Source: Glossina fuscipes
Taxonomy: Eukaryota > Arthropoda > Insecta > Diptera > Glossinidae
NCBI RefSeq assembly: GCF_014805625.2
Contig: NW_023998465.1
Span: 617,354-681,353, forward strand
Reading direction: 5' to 3'
DNA length: 64,000 bases
The translations under genes and the position numbers were made by a program. The notes under the pieces are model-generated. The model was given only the letters and a program-made list of their open reading frames with translations. It searched no databases and was not told the DNA's origin. Shown in pieces: positions 22,035 to 44,363 of the stretch. Position 1 is the first letter of the stretch. Every line of letters begins with the position of its first letter.

Positions 22035-24930
22035 GTTTAATGTTTAATAATATATTAAAAAATGTGTATAATAATGCAAATAATGTTTATAATAATACAC
22101 ACGATGTATATAATAATATAAATAAATTTATATACAATGTTAATATATCCTAAAAAGAAGAACAGAAAAAAAAAGAAATAAAACCATCAATAAGACTTGT
22201 TTTAATTTCAAAAAGTAAAAATTCGGTAGAAATTGGAAATTTTTGTTACATAACGGCTTTTTCAAAATAAGTCGTCATATGGCGCCAATATATACATATA
22301 GACATATTTACAGTTTATTAAAAATAAATGTCCTTTCATATGCATTATGAGATTCATCACTGTTATAAGAACTAATAAAAGCGCAGCGTTCTTCTTATTT
22401 TCTTACTTTAGATTATTCACATGTAGCAGCACGTATTCAGTAGTTTATGGCTCCTTCAGAAATTTATTTTGTTCGTTTATTGGGAAAAATGCGATGAGGA
22501 AAAATTCATTTACATTGAAAAAACGTTTTCCCTGAAATTTGGAGCGCTTCCGCAATTGTTCTGAATACAGACAAAATAAGTCTGTTAATAAATTTCCGCT
22601 GGGACAACCTAATGTCTTAATTGTTAATTTCTATTTCTTATTTAATACATTAAGAGACAGAAAGTATTTTTATGTTCGTTTCAAAGCACATTTTCAAACA
22701 AGAATAGGTTCATAGCTAACTTCATCTGCATATGAGAGTGAGAGTTAATTGAAAGGTGTCAATGCTTTTACCAAGAAATGAAAACTTCAGAATAGAGTTT
22801 GTAATATTAATTGTGAGGACATTTTCTTTTTGTAACCTCCTTCATTTAACAATTTAAAATGTGAAATTTGTGATTCCGTCTGTGACAAATGCAGCAAAAG
22901 AGATAATTTGGAGTAAATCTCACTTAAGAAAAGTGAATGCAGACGGATATATGAAGATGGCAGAACATTTTTGTTATCCTGAGATGGGAGATTAATGGAA
23001 AAAACTAATAAAGAAAGATCGGTTATGCTAGAAAAACATGTCTGTAACCCGTGCGGTATAGTAGTATAGACACTGTCAGTAATTGTAAACAACATTTTAC
23101 ATCTATCGGCTATGCGATGAAGAGATGGTGGAGGAAAAATGATATAAATTGAATTAATTAAATCTTTTGTCAAATTCCTTACATAAAATATTACAGAGTG
23201 AAACAAATTATTGAATATTTTAATATAAAAAGAAAAATTTGTTTTTGCAGTAAGCTACTTAATTTCAGCATAATTTTTGTTAAAAGTTGATTTATATGTT
23301 AAGTGATACATATTTGCGTGCATATCGAACTTGGGTTGTGGTAGGTGTTGAGTCCTCAACATACATCGGACTCGGTATGTGAGCTATAGTTTCTTTCGGC
23401 GTCATACAACAACAAGTACGTGCGCCGCCATACTTGTATGCACTTGTATATACTTGTTTTTGTTATGTTAGCCGTTGCTTTAATGAAATCTGTTATGTGT
23501 GTGAATACTGTTATTGTTGCAGATTGTTTGTTATTGTTTGTTATTGCAAGCAGATTGTTTGCAAACAAATAAAAGGTAACGGCTAAATGCAGAAAACTAT
23601 TCCGCACATTTCTTATTAAATAAACTGGGCAGACACATATGCACAATACATTGAATATTTTGGATTACTATTATATTTAATTTTCAAAATCATATTTCAT
23701 CTTTTATAAAGAAAAATAATGTACTTACAAAAATTTCATTCCAAAAGCATTAAGCGTTTGTTTGTTTATATGACATTTTTATATATAAGCTAATAATTAA
23801 ATAAACATGTAATATATCATTTTATCATAAACTTTTAATTTCTTGGAAGAGTAAGACATGGCCAATCTGTGGGAATTCGAAAGTTATCTTAGCTAGGCAA
23901 GCGTTGGAAATACGCTGCTTGTAATTTTCGAATTTTCAGTAAAAATGACAATTTGTGGTTCATTTATGGTTACCCAAAGCCATAGGAAGAATCAATCAAT
24001 TCGAAAAATGTTAAACTTCAAAGTAAACAAGATTTTCACGGATATCGATGGACAAGACATAACAGTATATATTTGTAGTGCATGGAAGAACCTAAGCTTT
24101 ATACGGAAGAATCCACGTATAGGAATGCATGGCTCTATCGTTTTCATAATTTCTGTGCCCTTTACAACTATGTATATATAAGGATTGTATCCTACAAATA
24201 ATGACCAGGTCCAGACAAGATATTGAAAGCAAAATGTAACGAAAATTTCAATCAGAAATGTGTTATGTTCACGTTTACTTTCGAAGCCACAGAAGAATGA
24301 GCGTTTAAAATCTTTCTTTGAAATTTTTTTATTTAGGGTAATGAAGGGCGGGTGTGTCAAGTTAAATAGATATATATACTTTCTGTGGAGTTATTTACAA
24401 CATTTAAAATTGACTTCTTCCCCAATTGCTAGAAATTAAAAAGAATTTAATTCGCTATTGTTAAGGCTTCTTTCTTCTTCTATCTGCGCATATGTGTATA
24501 TATATTGACATATGTAATCATTTCACCGAATTTGGTCGATCATAAAACATAACATGGCCGCAAAAAAAAGAACAATGGCGAATATAACATTATTAATATG
24601 GCGTCGCACATACTTGTTGTTGTTAGCCGCCAATCACGCAATTTAATCAATTATGAAATGCATGTTTGTTAAATTACCAAACATGAAATTTTTCTAAATG
24701 GATTTGCAAAAGGTAAATCAAAATGCCAGTTTCCATTTCTAACTTCAGCACAAATTGTACACCTGCATTATATTCTTCGATATCGGCATTTTTTACCCTC
24801 AAAAAAAATCAGTGGCCAAAATGTCACTAGTCGAATTGGGAAACAAAGCGCTAATAAAAGTCAGTTTATGAAAACTCACTATATCGTATACTCTTACGTT
24901 GCATGGTAACCTATTTGCATAGTTCTGAAA
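22035..24930. other. Long noncoding stretch
   Basis: AT-rich DNA with no convincing gene. The longest frame (22787-23206, minus) is S/L/I-rich without domain character and is treated as chance. No transposon motif was recognised. Confidence 0.55.
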
Positions 24931-24934
24931 TTCG

Positions 24935-25640
24935 ACTAGTACGTTACGTTTACGGACGATCGCAAATATTTTGGAGACTAGCTCTAAAGGTCCACAAAAT
25001 TTCTTACAAATGCAATTAATACCGCAACTTTGGAGTTTTACATAGGTGACGAAATAGCCGATCCTTTAATGGATTCTTAAGTAGACTCAGTAATATGGTT
25101 ACAAATAATTGTCTTAAATTATGCACCTGTTTTGAACGAAAAAGACATGAAATTCCTGTTGCAACACGCCAACGAGAAGAATCCAACGTGCCTACCTAAT
25201 GAATATCACTTACAAATTATTTTTCAGATATTGTACACTCAAGAAGAAATCTTTGCAAATGTTCCCGAAATCTTAATAACATATCTAATTAGTTATTCTC
25301 TCAATAATATTAATAATACTGCAGAAGTTTCGGGCGTCAGGGGAAATTTAATGGTACTTTACGCGATACACATTCTTGGTAACATATTAGCTTGCATACC
25401 TTCTTCGTACGCGAAATTATTGCAAGAATTATCAAGCGTTTGGCAAATAAATTTAATCGGATTTTTGAATAAATTATTTAACTATAAAAGTCCTCCAATA
25501 AGTATGGAAATTTTGTGGTTTTTGAAAAAGGACAAGAGGAAAACAATACTACTTTCGATATCAATTTATTAGAGAAATTGCAAATGAAACGTGAATGGTT
25601 TAGCAACTAATGCAAAAGAGCGGTTGAATTATTAGCTTAT
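24935..25640 (+). pseudogene. Decayed helical-repeat (armadillo-like) protein segment
   Basis: The longest open part is 25132-25572. In shifting frames the stretch reads as a leucine-rich helical protein: FLQMQLIPQLWSF near 25010, DEIADPLMDS, stop at 25078, VDSVIWLQIIVLNYAPVL, then a long run ending PPISMEILWFLKKD. A further frame change gives INLLEKLQMKREW. The rhythm of hydrophobic residues and the phrase MEILWFL suggest armadillo/HEAT-type repeats, but no family can be named. The internal stop and two frame changes argue for a pseudogene or a fragment of a duplicated gene. No clean splice sites were found that would rescue it. Confidence 0.4.
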
Positions 25641-26524
25641 TTTCATGTATCCTTTTTTGATAGCTAGAACCAATATATACGTAGGAATATAAAAATTGTA
25701 ATGATCTGAAAATATTATTAGCTATCGCGCTGGGTGTGTAGGGTTTGTCACAAAGCTGAGTAATAAATTTGGTGGTTGAACTTAATCTCTTTACATTGAA
25801 ATGAGGCAATACCATTCAATTGATAAATGTTTTTTTAAATCGTATGACTATTACTGCTAAGGTACACTGTACGTTTACCTTAACAGAACTATGAATTTAA
25901 TAGAAAAATATGTTAAATGAACCGCAACACAATAACATGTATTGAACAAGTAAGATGATTTTTTTCAGTTGAGTCGAATTTTGCATTCCATAACTTTGCT
26001 GGGATTTAGGTAATAATTTCAACCAATCAAAAATCCTACTTTTCACTAGAGAATGTTCTGATGAAAATTCCCTTGAAATTCGAAGTTAGTCAGTCGACTG
26101 ACAGTTAAAAATTCAAGGGCAGCGATCTCAATATTTTGAGAAAAAGATGAATTAAATACAGGTAGACTTAAGTCGTTTTAATAGTGATTTTGTTCAAAAG
26201 AAAAAAAATCTTTTTATGCATATAAAATTTTCGACCTTCTAGAAAACCTTTTGGATATCAGTCTTGAGCATCATTAGCGGGCGCTGAGTGGATCGGCGGA
26301 CGAAGTGGACTCTCTGAATTGTCAGTAACTCTTGAGATCTTGGGTTGTTACATATGGCATTGATTTGCATATTTAAAGAAGATGCGTATAGCCCACCATT
26401 ACTGCTTACAGACATTAGTAGTGATTTTTCAACCTGCAAGTAGGCACTGGCCACATGCCAGCGCAGATATTATCATTCCATACAGAATAAATACATCGGA
26501 AAATAACGCTCTATGCAATGTAGA

Positions 26525-27060
26525 GATTTAACAAGTGGTATATACCTAGCAAAAACGATAATACCAGCAGATGGGAACAAATATATGGAGCTCCTTATTC
26601 CTTGCAAAGAGACACGCAGTTCTAATTAAAAATCTAAGAATCGAAACAGCCGGACTTAAAGACGGTTAGAAGACCACAGCAATAAATAAAAACAGCAAAA
26701 ATTACTCAAAAAAATCTTCAACACCTTAAGCCACAACATCTTAACCAATAATGAAGAATCTCAACTCACTATAATTATACAGAAATGCCAAAAAATATTC
26801 CACCTCAAACACGGACAATTAACAGCAAATAATTTTTACAAACAACAAATAGATTTACATGACAAAACACCAGTATATCAAAACTATAAACTGCCATATT
26901 TCCAAGCTGAAGAAATCAAGTCAATCAGTTACTTCAAGGCAAACATATAGAGCAATCTGTCACTCATTACTCACCATTACGTCCTTTACACAAAAGAGAC
27001 CAACAATGCAAAAAAAATTGAGACTACTCATCGATTAGGGCCATCGATTATAGCGATTAT
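26525..27060 (+). mobile_element. Ty3/gypsy (mdg1/412-like) pol fragment
   Basis: The reading frame, with a few stops, contains GIYLAKTIIPADG, FHLKHGQLTANNFYKQQIDL, DKTPVYQNYKLPYFQAEEIK and a following LLQGKHIEQS-type segment. These match the region just before and at the start of the reverse transcriptase in mdg1/412-type gypsy elements (linker after the protease, then the YR.P..Q.EEI motif). The catalytic palm, integrase and LTRs were not seen. It is a decayed fragment. Confidence 0.6.
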
Positions 27061-27551
27061 ATTAACAGTAATAGAGAACGTATTGGACTAATTAGGCAAA
27101 GCAAAATGCTTTAGCATCCATCAAAATTAACTGAGCGCCGAGTCCAAACCAGTAGCAGCAGCTTCAACCAATTGGATGCTTAACTACTCCCTATGGAGTG
27201 AAACGAGCCGCGTCAAAATTTGAAGTCATCGAAAATCATCTCATCCCCAAAAAAACGGCTTTGTATCTTTCTGTAACTATTACGAAGGTTTGATAAAAAA
27301 GAAAAACGTTAAGTTTTTTTATAGGAAGTGTAACTTCTGAAATTACAATTATTTCTTTGATTAGTGACAGAAACAAAAACCGTAAAAAAAAATTACCTGA
27401 AATCAAGTAAAACAAGTGAAAAAATATATGTCGTCAACACATTCGCTACAAATTTCTTATTATTTCTATTCTGTTAATACATATTTCGTTATTTCATTGA
27501 TGTATTTGATTGATAATAGAAATAAACATATGTATATGTTAAATATAGAAT

Positions 27552-28336
27552 ATTACATATATAAAAATAAAAAACAAGTAAGAAAGTTATATTCTCCGGG
27601 GGCCGAATCTCGCATATCCACCGCTATACTTTTTGTAATCTACTCACAAAGTTCTTTTATTTGGTATCAATATCGCTAGTGTTATTAAGAAAAAATTCGT
27701 CGCGATATCTACCATACTCATTTTAAAATCACACCATTTTTAGGTGGATAATACATCTTCATTTGAGGAGCCTGCAAAATTATTTTAAACATTCTATCTT
27801 GTTTGCCTTATGATAAATAGGCACAAAATCTCACAATAGTGAAAAAAATAAACTTTAGTTACCTCGTGTGGGTACCGCCGATTGGTTCCATTTTCGGACC
27901 TAAAGAGTAGACTGTTTCGCAAGGTATATATGAAAAATTTTACGGTTCTAACTTTAATTATTTCGGAAGAACGACCAAAAAATCCACAAATTTTTGTTTA
28001 AAAAAACTAAGTTGTGTTCAGTTTACGCTCCACTGCGCACTTCTGCTCTGACCAATTTGGCCCATTTTAAGTACCAAACTGCGTGCAGAAACTTTCAATG
28101 TTCCTACCAAATTTAAAGTCGGTATCTTCATTTTTGCGATCGGGAGAGTGCCAACAACACACACCATAAAGACACGCAGACGGACGGATATGGCTAAATC
28201 AACTCAGAATTTCACGCCGGTGAAGAATATAGATACTTTATAGGGTCTCTGATGGTTCCTTTTGGGTGTTTACATATATTTTGGATAAAACAAAATGAAT
28301 ATAGTCCAGTGTTGTTACAGTGGTGGGTATAATAAA
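27552..28336 (+). repeat. Dispersed noncoding repeat, family unassigned
   Basis: It starts ACAAGTAAGAAAGTTATATTC and ends GGGTATAATAAAA. It holds the phrases CAGACGGACGGATATGGCT and ACTTTATAGGGTCTCTGATGG, typical of a class of noncoding repeats scattered through fly genomes. A weaker echo is near 58870-58960 and a fragment starts near 44270. No open frame. Class (LTR-related, Helitron or other) not determined. Confidence 0.45.
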
Positions 28337-29029
28337 AGATTGTTACCATAAAAAAGGTCTTCTTTTAGATCAGATTAGAGTAGAACTATAAAGGATTTAA
28401 CTAAGTTCCTCCTCATCATCGTCGAAATCACTTAGCATCTGGTAATAGAGGAAACTGGCCTTTTTTGTTTTCAGCTTTAATATTTGGCGTTAAACGACCT
28501 TAAAACTTTAAACCTTTTAAATAATAAATCATATGCGTGGGTTTACATACGTTTCGGAGTTGTGCTCCGCATATCGTCTTCAAGCGGTATGTCCATTACA
28601 CTATGGCTAAATAGATAAAATCAATTGGGTGTTTAATTAAACACAAACAGAAAATCGTATTAAAAGTTTACTTATCGCACTGCTTTACTGGTAGAGGAAA
28701 ATGCACCACTATCCAATGATTTGACTGGGGCGTCAAACTTCAGTGCTCTTCTTCGGGATGGCAATTAAAAGCAGGAGTTTACGCAAATGTTTCTTGGTGA
28801 TCTACGATCACAACAATTCCCTGTTAAAAAGAGTTAATGCAAACAAATTAAAGAATTCTTACATTTGTTCCTTTAATTTTATTCCATAACATTATTTTTA
28901 TTTCTTAAATAGTGACATGACAGTAATAAATTTTTTTTGGTTTAGTGTACATTTATTGTTTATGTTTGCTGATTATTTCCTCCATAATTACTTAGCAAAA
29001 GCTTAAGCAAGGCTTAACGATGGTACTTA
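28337..29029. other. Noncoding stretch
   Basis: AT-rich; nothing recognised. Its right end may include further, unrecognisable 5' parts of the LINE copy that follows. Confidence 0.5.
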
Positions 29030-30419
29030 TTAAAATAGAACAATATAAAGCTTTTTCTGTCCATTAGATTAAGTTGACTTAATTCACCATAAGTCATTGA
29101 TCTTAAAACTCTAGGCTTCTGGCTTCGCTATCTGCATAACAGATCAAGGCAGCCGCTTAGGACCCTGTTTTATTTAATTCACACATTAATGATCTCCCCT
29201 CGGTGATTAAATCCAGCCTTCCAGACCTTAAGGTAAACTGATGATGTTACACTGTTTCCTTCTTTCTCTTGGAAATCGCACTGGTGTCAGCTTCAAATTT
29301 ATTTAAATAAATTGGTTACATTTTTTCGCTAAATTCTACTTAATTGAATTCTAAAAAATGCAAAGCTCTTCTTTCTTAAGGAGGAGGTCATTCAATAGTG
29401 AGTATTTCAATGATTCATGCAAGTTGGAAAACGTTGATTGGTTCATCGATTTGGAGGTTCTATTAGATTACGTTTTTTTTCGCACATTGAGCTTTCTTTA
29501 AATAAAGCTAGGTCCGCGCTGAATTTAATTAATTAATGGTCCAAAGAGCTTAAGGATCCCTACGTTAAAAAAGGTTATGAATGTGCTCAGTTAGACAAAT
29601 GATTGGATATGCCTCTATTGTATGGTCTCCTTTCTGTAGATACTAAGTAGTTTCAATTGAATACGTTCAAAAGTAATTCTTACTGTTTGCCCTTACCAAT
29701 TTTGGGTTAGGACGCGCTTGTCTTTCTGCCTGCTTATGAAAATAGGATTGTTCTGTTATTCTTACCTTGATTTATTCCTAGTGTTTCCTCCTTAATTAAG
29801 TTAATATGTGGTACTACCGATTCGTCCACATTGCTTAATGAGATAAGCTTTAATGTCCTTAACCACCTCTCTTGGCACTCTTGTTCATTAAGCTCAGTCA
29901 ATGTAAGTATAATTATTGACTATTTAACCCGTTTAGAGTTGTTGCAGAAATATGAATGATATTTATCACTTAATCTCAATATTGGATTCTCTAAAGCCTT
30001 TTAAAAACAACTGTGCTTAATACGAGCGATTTGCCTATTCCGTTTTCGAACTAACTTTTAATCTTAAGATCCCATTATGAATCGGAAATTAATTGGTGTT
30101 ATTTACTGTATCGGTTGCCAAGCTTTTGCATGTTTGCGATGGTTTAGGCGTTCACTTGCAATTTGGTTCCATACTGTTTGTGGGTGCGCCTCTGTGCTAG
30201 TTGTATACATAATTTTTTTTTTCTTTCTTACTTGTTTATACAGGAATTATTATTTAATTATTATGATTATATTTTCTTTACTTCTCTTTACATACTTTAA
30301 TAATTGTAATATTAATTAGTTTTTAATAATAATTAGTATAACATTTACGTCTAAGAGTCAATCGAATTCGACTGTTAATTTACGTTAGTTGAGTTTCATG
30401 GTTAAATAAATAAATAAAT
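29030..30419 (+). mobile_element. Jockey/CR1-type LINE, copy 2, 5'-truncated and decayed
   Basis: This is the same family as the antisense element at 8385-10463, here on the plus strand. In shifting frames it gives QGSRLGP and the HINDLPSVIK segment (RT motif B area), then TDDVTL at 29237-29254 in place of YADD, then the thumb and tail. Beyond 29460 it aligns with copy 1 through the C-terminus and 3' UTR (CGACTGTTA, GTTGAGTTTCATG) to the terminal TAAATAAATAAATAAAT near 30400-30419. It keeps part of the palm region that copy 1 has lost. Many stops and indels; dead. Confidence 0.78.
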
Positions 30420-31394
30420 TTGACGTTATTGTTACGATACCTTAAATAAAATATTTTTACTATAATAAAATAATAATACTATAATAAAATGTACCACTTT
30501 TATGTTAAACTACATACATTTATTAAATGTTTAGAACAGATTTTTTTCAATTTTTTTTGGGGTATTTATCGGATTTTTCTGCTATCCCAGTAGGTTGCAT
30601 CATGTTATTGCGAAAATTTAGGATGTTCGCTAATTTGCTTTACTTTTCCCACAAGACTACAGTTAGCACCCCGCTATTTTTTCGATGCTTTCCCCTAGTG
30701 CAGGTTATTACGTAGTATCACTTTTTACCTTAGTAACTTGGGGGTCTTTATTATTTTTTAACTTCTTACCATCAGAATTTATACTTTTATGCTTATTGTT
30801 TTGTTTTTGCACTGTCCTCGCACGTTTTTTTTCTAATAGTGTTTGCTTTCTCTTTTTTCGTCTTTTTGTTTTTAAGATTTTGATTTTTTATTCTCCAACC
30901 ATTTGCAGTTTTGAAATTATTTTTCGTTTTATAATTTTTCGCACAACATCTTTTGTTATGTTTTCTTATTGTTTCTTTTATTTTTAATATCGTGTATTTA
31001 CTTTTATTACACACTGAAATATGCAAGGTTTCATTAATCTTATTTTTCACGGACATTACTTCTTATTTTCAAGACTTAAATTTTTGGTTTTTCGCTCGAG
31101 CGACAATTATATCTACCTACCTCTATCGAGATTTATTATAGAAACATTTTGTATTTTTTGGGCAGCGTATCTGCATTTGTTATTAAAAGAAAATAAGGAA
31201 CTAAACTCTAAATTAACAGATTAGCTCTATATGTGGCCTGAAATTCACAACTTATTGCAGACACTCATGCACTATTTGCGAAATATAGGCAGTTATCAAA
31301 ATGCGATTGCGTTATTTTATATATCCTCTTTTCTCTTCGTTGGCTCATATAAGCGTGTATGTACGAGAAAACGCAAAAGCGAAGGAGTTAAAAT
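30420..31394. other. T-rich intergenic stretch
   Basis: Strongly T-rich on the plus strand. Several open frames of 60-100 codons are F/L/S/I-rich artefacts of this bias. No gene recognised. Confidence 0.6.
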
Positions 31395-31475
31395 CTCAAG
31401 TGCGGTAGAGTTTTCAATAAAGCCGATCGCATTAGGTGTTAGTCTTTTAAGATTTTAGTCTTGGAAAAAAATAGG
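31395..31475 (+). mobile_element. SINE, partial copy 3 (lacks tRNA head)
   Basis: It shares CTCAAGTGCGGTAGAG and AATAAAGCCGA, then a diverged tail (TTAGTCTT), with the SINEs at 39858 and 46005. Similarity begins at the B-box region, so the copy is 5' truncated. No target-site duplication was found and the TAA tail is lost. It lies about 120 bp past the stop codon of the kinase gene, antisense to it, beyond the nearest poly(A) signals. Confidence 0.65.
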
Positions 31476-31532
31476 CCGCTAGGGATGATATCATAAACCA
31501 TAGAAAAACCGTAGAAAATTCTTTAATTTCTA

Positions 31533-31544
31533 TTTATTTTTATT
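31533..31544 (-). terminator. Candidate poly(A) signals of the kinase gene
   Basis: Two AATAAA hexamers on the minus strand, 53-64 nt past the stop codon at 31597. Their position and orientation fit the 3' end of the kinase transcript. Confidence 0.5.
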
Positions 31545-31596
31545 TTTAATTATATAATCACAATAAAAATAAAAAAACCAAAATTCCGCGCGGTGT

Positions 31597-41293
<9,697 letters not shown>

Positions 41294-41710
41294 CTAACGA
41301 ATGAAACGAATAAAAACAGAAGGAATTTTATTATCAACTACACGAATTATATATTATAAAGCTTTTTTATTCAATTCTTAAGACCCCTTGATTGCATGCA
41401 TAAATCTTTTCGCAAAATTCAAAAATGACGACAACAAATCTTTTAGCGTTTCTGGCATACATATTTGAAACCAATTGATGTCGTTAATTATACGCAGAAT
41501 CATTTATTAAGTTTTCTTTGTGAATAATGATATAATTGGCAAGTTGGTGCCAAATCACTTAATATGCATAAAACAATAACACAGAAATATTGGTCATACA
41601 GGTGATGATTTCTGAAAAATAGACCCATTCAACATTTTAAATTTTTTCTACTTCGATGGAAAATGATAAATTATTCCTTAATTGATGTGAAAATTTAGTA
41701 TATATATTAT

Positions 41711-41743
<33 letters not shown>

Positions 41744-43736
41744 GGTTATACATATACTATATACCCTTATAAGAGTTAATCTATGAAATTCATGTTAAGT
41801 TGACGTTTCGTTTTAAGTCTTTAATAAACCTTCATAGAAAACTTTCAGCTTATCTACGCACCATATTTAACGAGCACGTATACAAACGCATCTGCTTGTA
41901 TTTGTAACTTAATCCCTTCTAACCCTTGCAGACTTAACGTTTTCGCAAAAAGCTTGTACGCATATGTTTTCATTTTTTTTTTCAAAAATGAAGAAAAAAA
42001 TGTATATCATTGAAAAGAATAGCTTGCAATTTGTGTCATATTTTCTCACAAATGAAATTATGTTGCATCTGCTATTTTTCATGTATATTATGTATTGAAG
42101 TTAGTGATTTATAAGGCGAGTAAAAATAACCTCATTTAGATTTTCTTTTGAATTTTTGCTATGATTCACATCTATGCACATTATCCTAACAATAGGATAG
42201 TTGCGCACCCACTAAGGAGGATATATTAATTGCGTGCAATCAGTGGATAAATAAAACGAAGACACTACGCGGCAATAAATATGTCCTACTTGTGTTTTCG
42301 TATTCTTCTTTTCTATGCCTAAGGAGGGATGTCTCCTGTACGTGTGAGACTATGATAGTCAGGAATAGGTAAGAAGTAAAAGGCAGAGAGCGGCCGCAGG
42401 CAGGGACGTATGTACTCAAACGGTAAGCGTTATGCCTTTAACCACTGGGTAGTCACTATCAATACGGCACACACTAATGGTACTTAAAGTACCGTTCTGG
42501 GAAAGTGAGAGACAGTATTATTCATATTTGCTGCCCAAGTACTATAGTAGATTAGGTCTTCCATCGGTCACATTACAATAATTGGCATAAGCGATCCCGT
42601 GAAGCTCCTATGTTTTCCAGTCATGGTTGCTTTGGCCATGCCCTTTTAGGCGCCATCCATTTCTTCATCGTCTGTTGTCGGCAACGACATTAAAATTGAC
42701 TTCGAAAATAAAAATTTCTCTCGCATATAACAAGTTAACGCCTATAAGTCTAATTTTGGTTTATTGTAATTCACTATCTGTAGCCATTTTTGATGTAAGA
42801 CTTTCTCTAAATAACTCGTTGGGCGACGTAAAAATTGAGCTAAATTAACTAGTAATAATTTTACAGCGTTGATACGAATGCGTACAGCGAGGATTGTTTG
42901 CCTCAAAGAAAATATAATTTCTTCACTTGCTTTTAAATGTTTAATTTTCTTCATTAAGATGTTAATGAACAGAGAATGTTAGTCGTCAGGTTGTTGTAGT
43001 GAAGCCGCTTTCAAATTGCAAGATATTTTTCTTTCGTTAATAAATTTGGAGACGCGTACATGCAGCTACTATTAGGATCCTTTTACTTTCTCTTCTTTCA
43101 AGTGCACGTTTATTTGTACTTCATTTTTCCACCATAGCTAAGATTTTGGGCCTTATGCAAACTCTTGTTAAACAAAATTTAGGTAATTTCATATAGTTTT
43201 GCAATTACATTACATTTTGTATCCATTTATGCACATGTGCATATGTAAACATATTTACGAAAGCACGTATAAAAGGACGGGGAATTTACATATGAGCAAA
43301 ATTATTTTGATTCGTTTCTGTCGTTGAGTGCCAACGAATAGATATGTGTTAGAATTCAATGTCAAGTTAGTATATTTGACCGTTTTCGTCTTGCAAAAAA
43401 GTTTCCAATTGCCTGTGATTGTCAAATGTTCGACGAAGAAACTAAAAGTAAAAGAAGGAAAGTTGGAATTCAGCCCAATTTTTAAAATAAAAGTACATCG
43501 CAAAACGATCGGACCGCAGATAAAAGATAAATGAAATGAATTTGGTTTGAACTTAATCCTTTGAATTCCACCGATCATGTTGCTATACCATCTAAAATGC
43601 CTTGCATTTGCTGAATTGGGAAACGAATACGTTGGTTAATGATTTTGGAATAAAGTAACAGGGAAACAATTTTTTTTTCAATATAATTAGTTCGGCACTT
43701 CTCTAGCATTTCGATATTTTTTTATAACACCATTTA
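41294..43736. other. Upstream region of the resolved kinase exons
   Basis: The missing 5' exon(s) of the kinase should lie here or beyond. I could not find a matching coding segment ending in phase 1. It holds an AT dinucleotide run (41697-41743) and AT-rich DNA. Confidence 0.5.
41697..41743. repeat. (AT)n microsatellite
   Basis: About 47 bp of almost pure AT dinucleotides. Confidence 0.9.
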
Positions 43737-43985
43737 TTAATACGATTTAAATCTCTTTCTCCGAGCAACCTTTTGAGATTTACAAATTTGCATGCAAAGA
43801 TTTTCATCCATATAATAGACAATAGGGATCTGAAGTGGAGAATATGGTGAGCGGGGTAGACATTTTAAATTCAATTCATCTAATTTCGGATATTGAAAGC
43901 ACTGCCTTTCGACATTTTTGGGATAGCAGTTATCCCTTTCAACTTCAATTTCCGAATCGATTTCGATGCTTTCTGGTGCACCCAA
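43737..43985 (-). other. Coding-like frame, unrecognised
   Basis: An 82-codon minus-strand frame with balanced composition (IDSEIEVERDNCYPKNVERQ, then LDELNLKCLPRSPYSPLQIP, and a basic end VARRKRFKSY). AG dinucleotides precede it, so it could be a terminal exon. Being on the kinase strand and upstream of it, it might belong to the missing 5' part, but it ends in a stop with no obvious donor. Function unknown. Confidence 0.3.
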
Positions 43986-44363
43986 ATCTTTTCATTGTCT
44001 ATCGTGTCTGAATGCATTGCTTGAAAACCAGCGGACTATCGACATTTCGTTAGCTTTGTCCGAATTGTTGTCTTTGCCATAAAGCCAATACTAAGTTTGA
44101 ACTTTTACTAATTAAAAACAGAGTTTCATCAACACACGCAGTTCGTGTTGATGTTTTGCATTGGGTTAAAAAAAAACAAAATCTCTTATTTAAATTAAAC
44201 AAATGAAAATGATCTATGTATGATATCGTATAAGCCAACTAAGAACTCCACATTAGCTAGTCCACTATTTTTATACCCTGCATCACTTGTGGTACATAGT
44301 TATACAAAGTTTGCGGAGCGCGAAGACCAAAGTCGCAAAACTTATTTTGGTCCCGCGCTTAGA

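Noticed and set aside
22787..23206. A 139-codon frame on the minus strand
   Set aside because: S/L/I-rich composition with no domain rhythm, no splice context and no partner. Probably a chance frame.
26239..26454. A 71-codon minus-strand frame with balanced composition
   Set aside because: No motif or splice evidence. It lies beside a gypsy fragment and may be part of it or chance, so it was not called.
30527..31224. Several 60-100 codon frames
   Set aside because: They follow from strong T bias on one strand and encode F/L/S/I-rich sequence typical of noncoding DNA.
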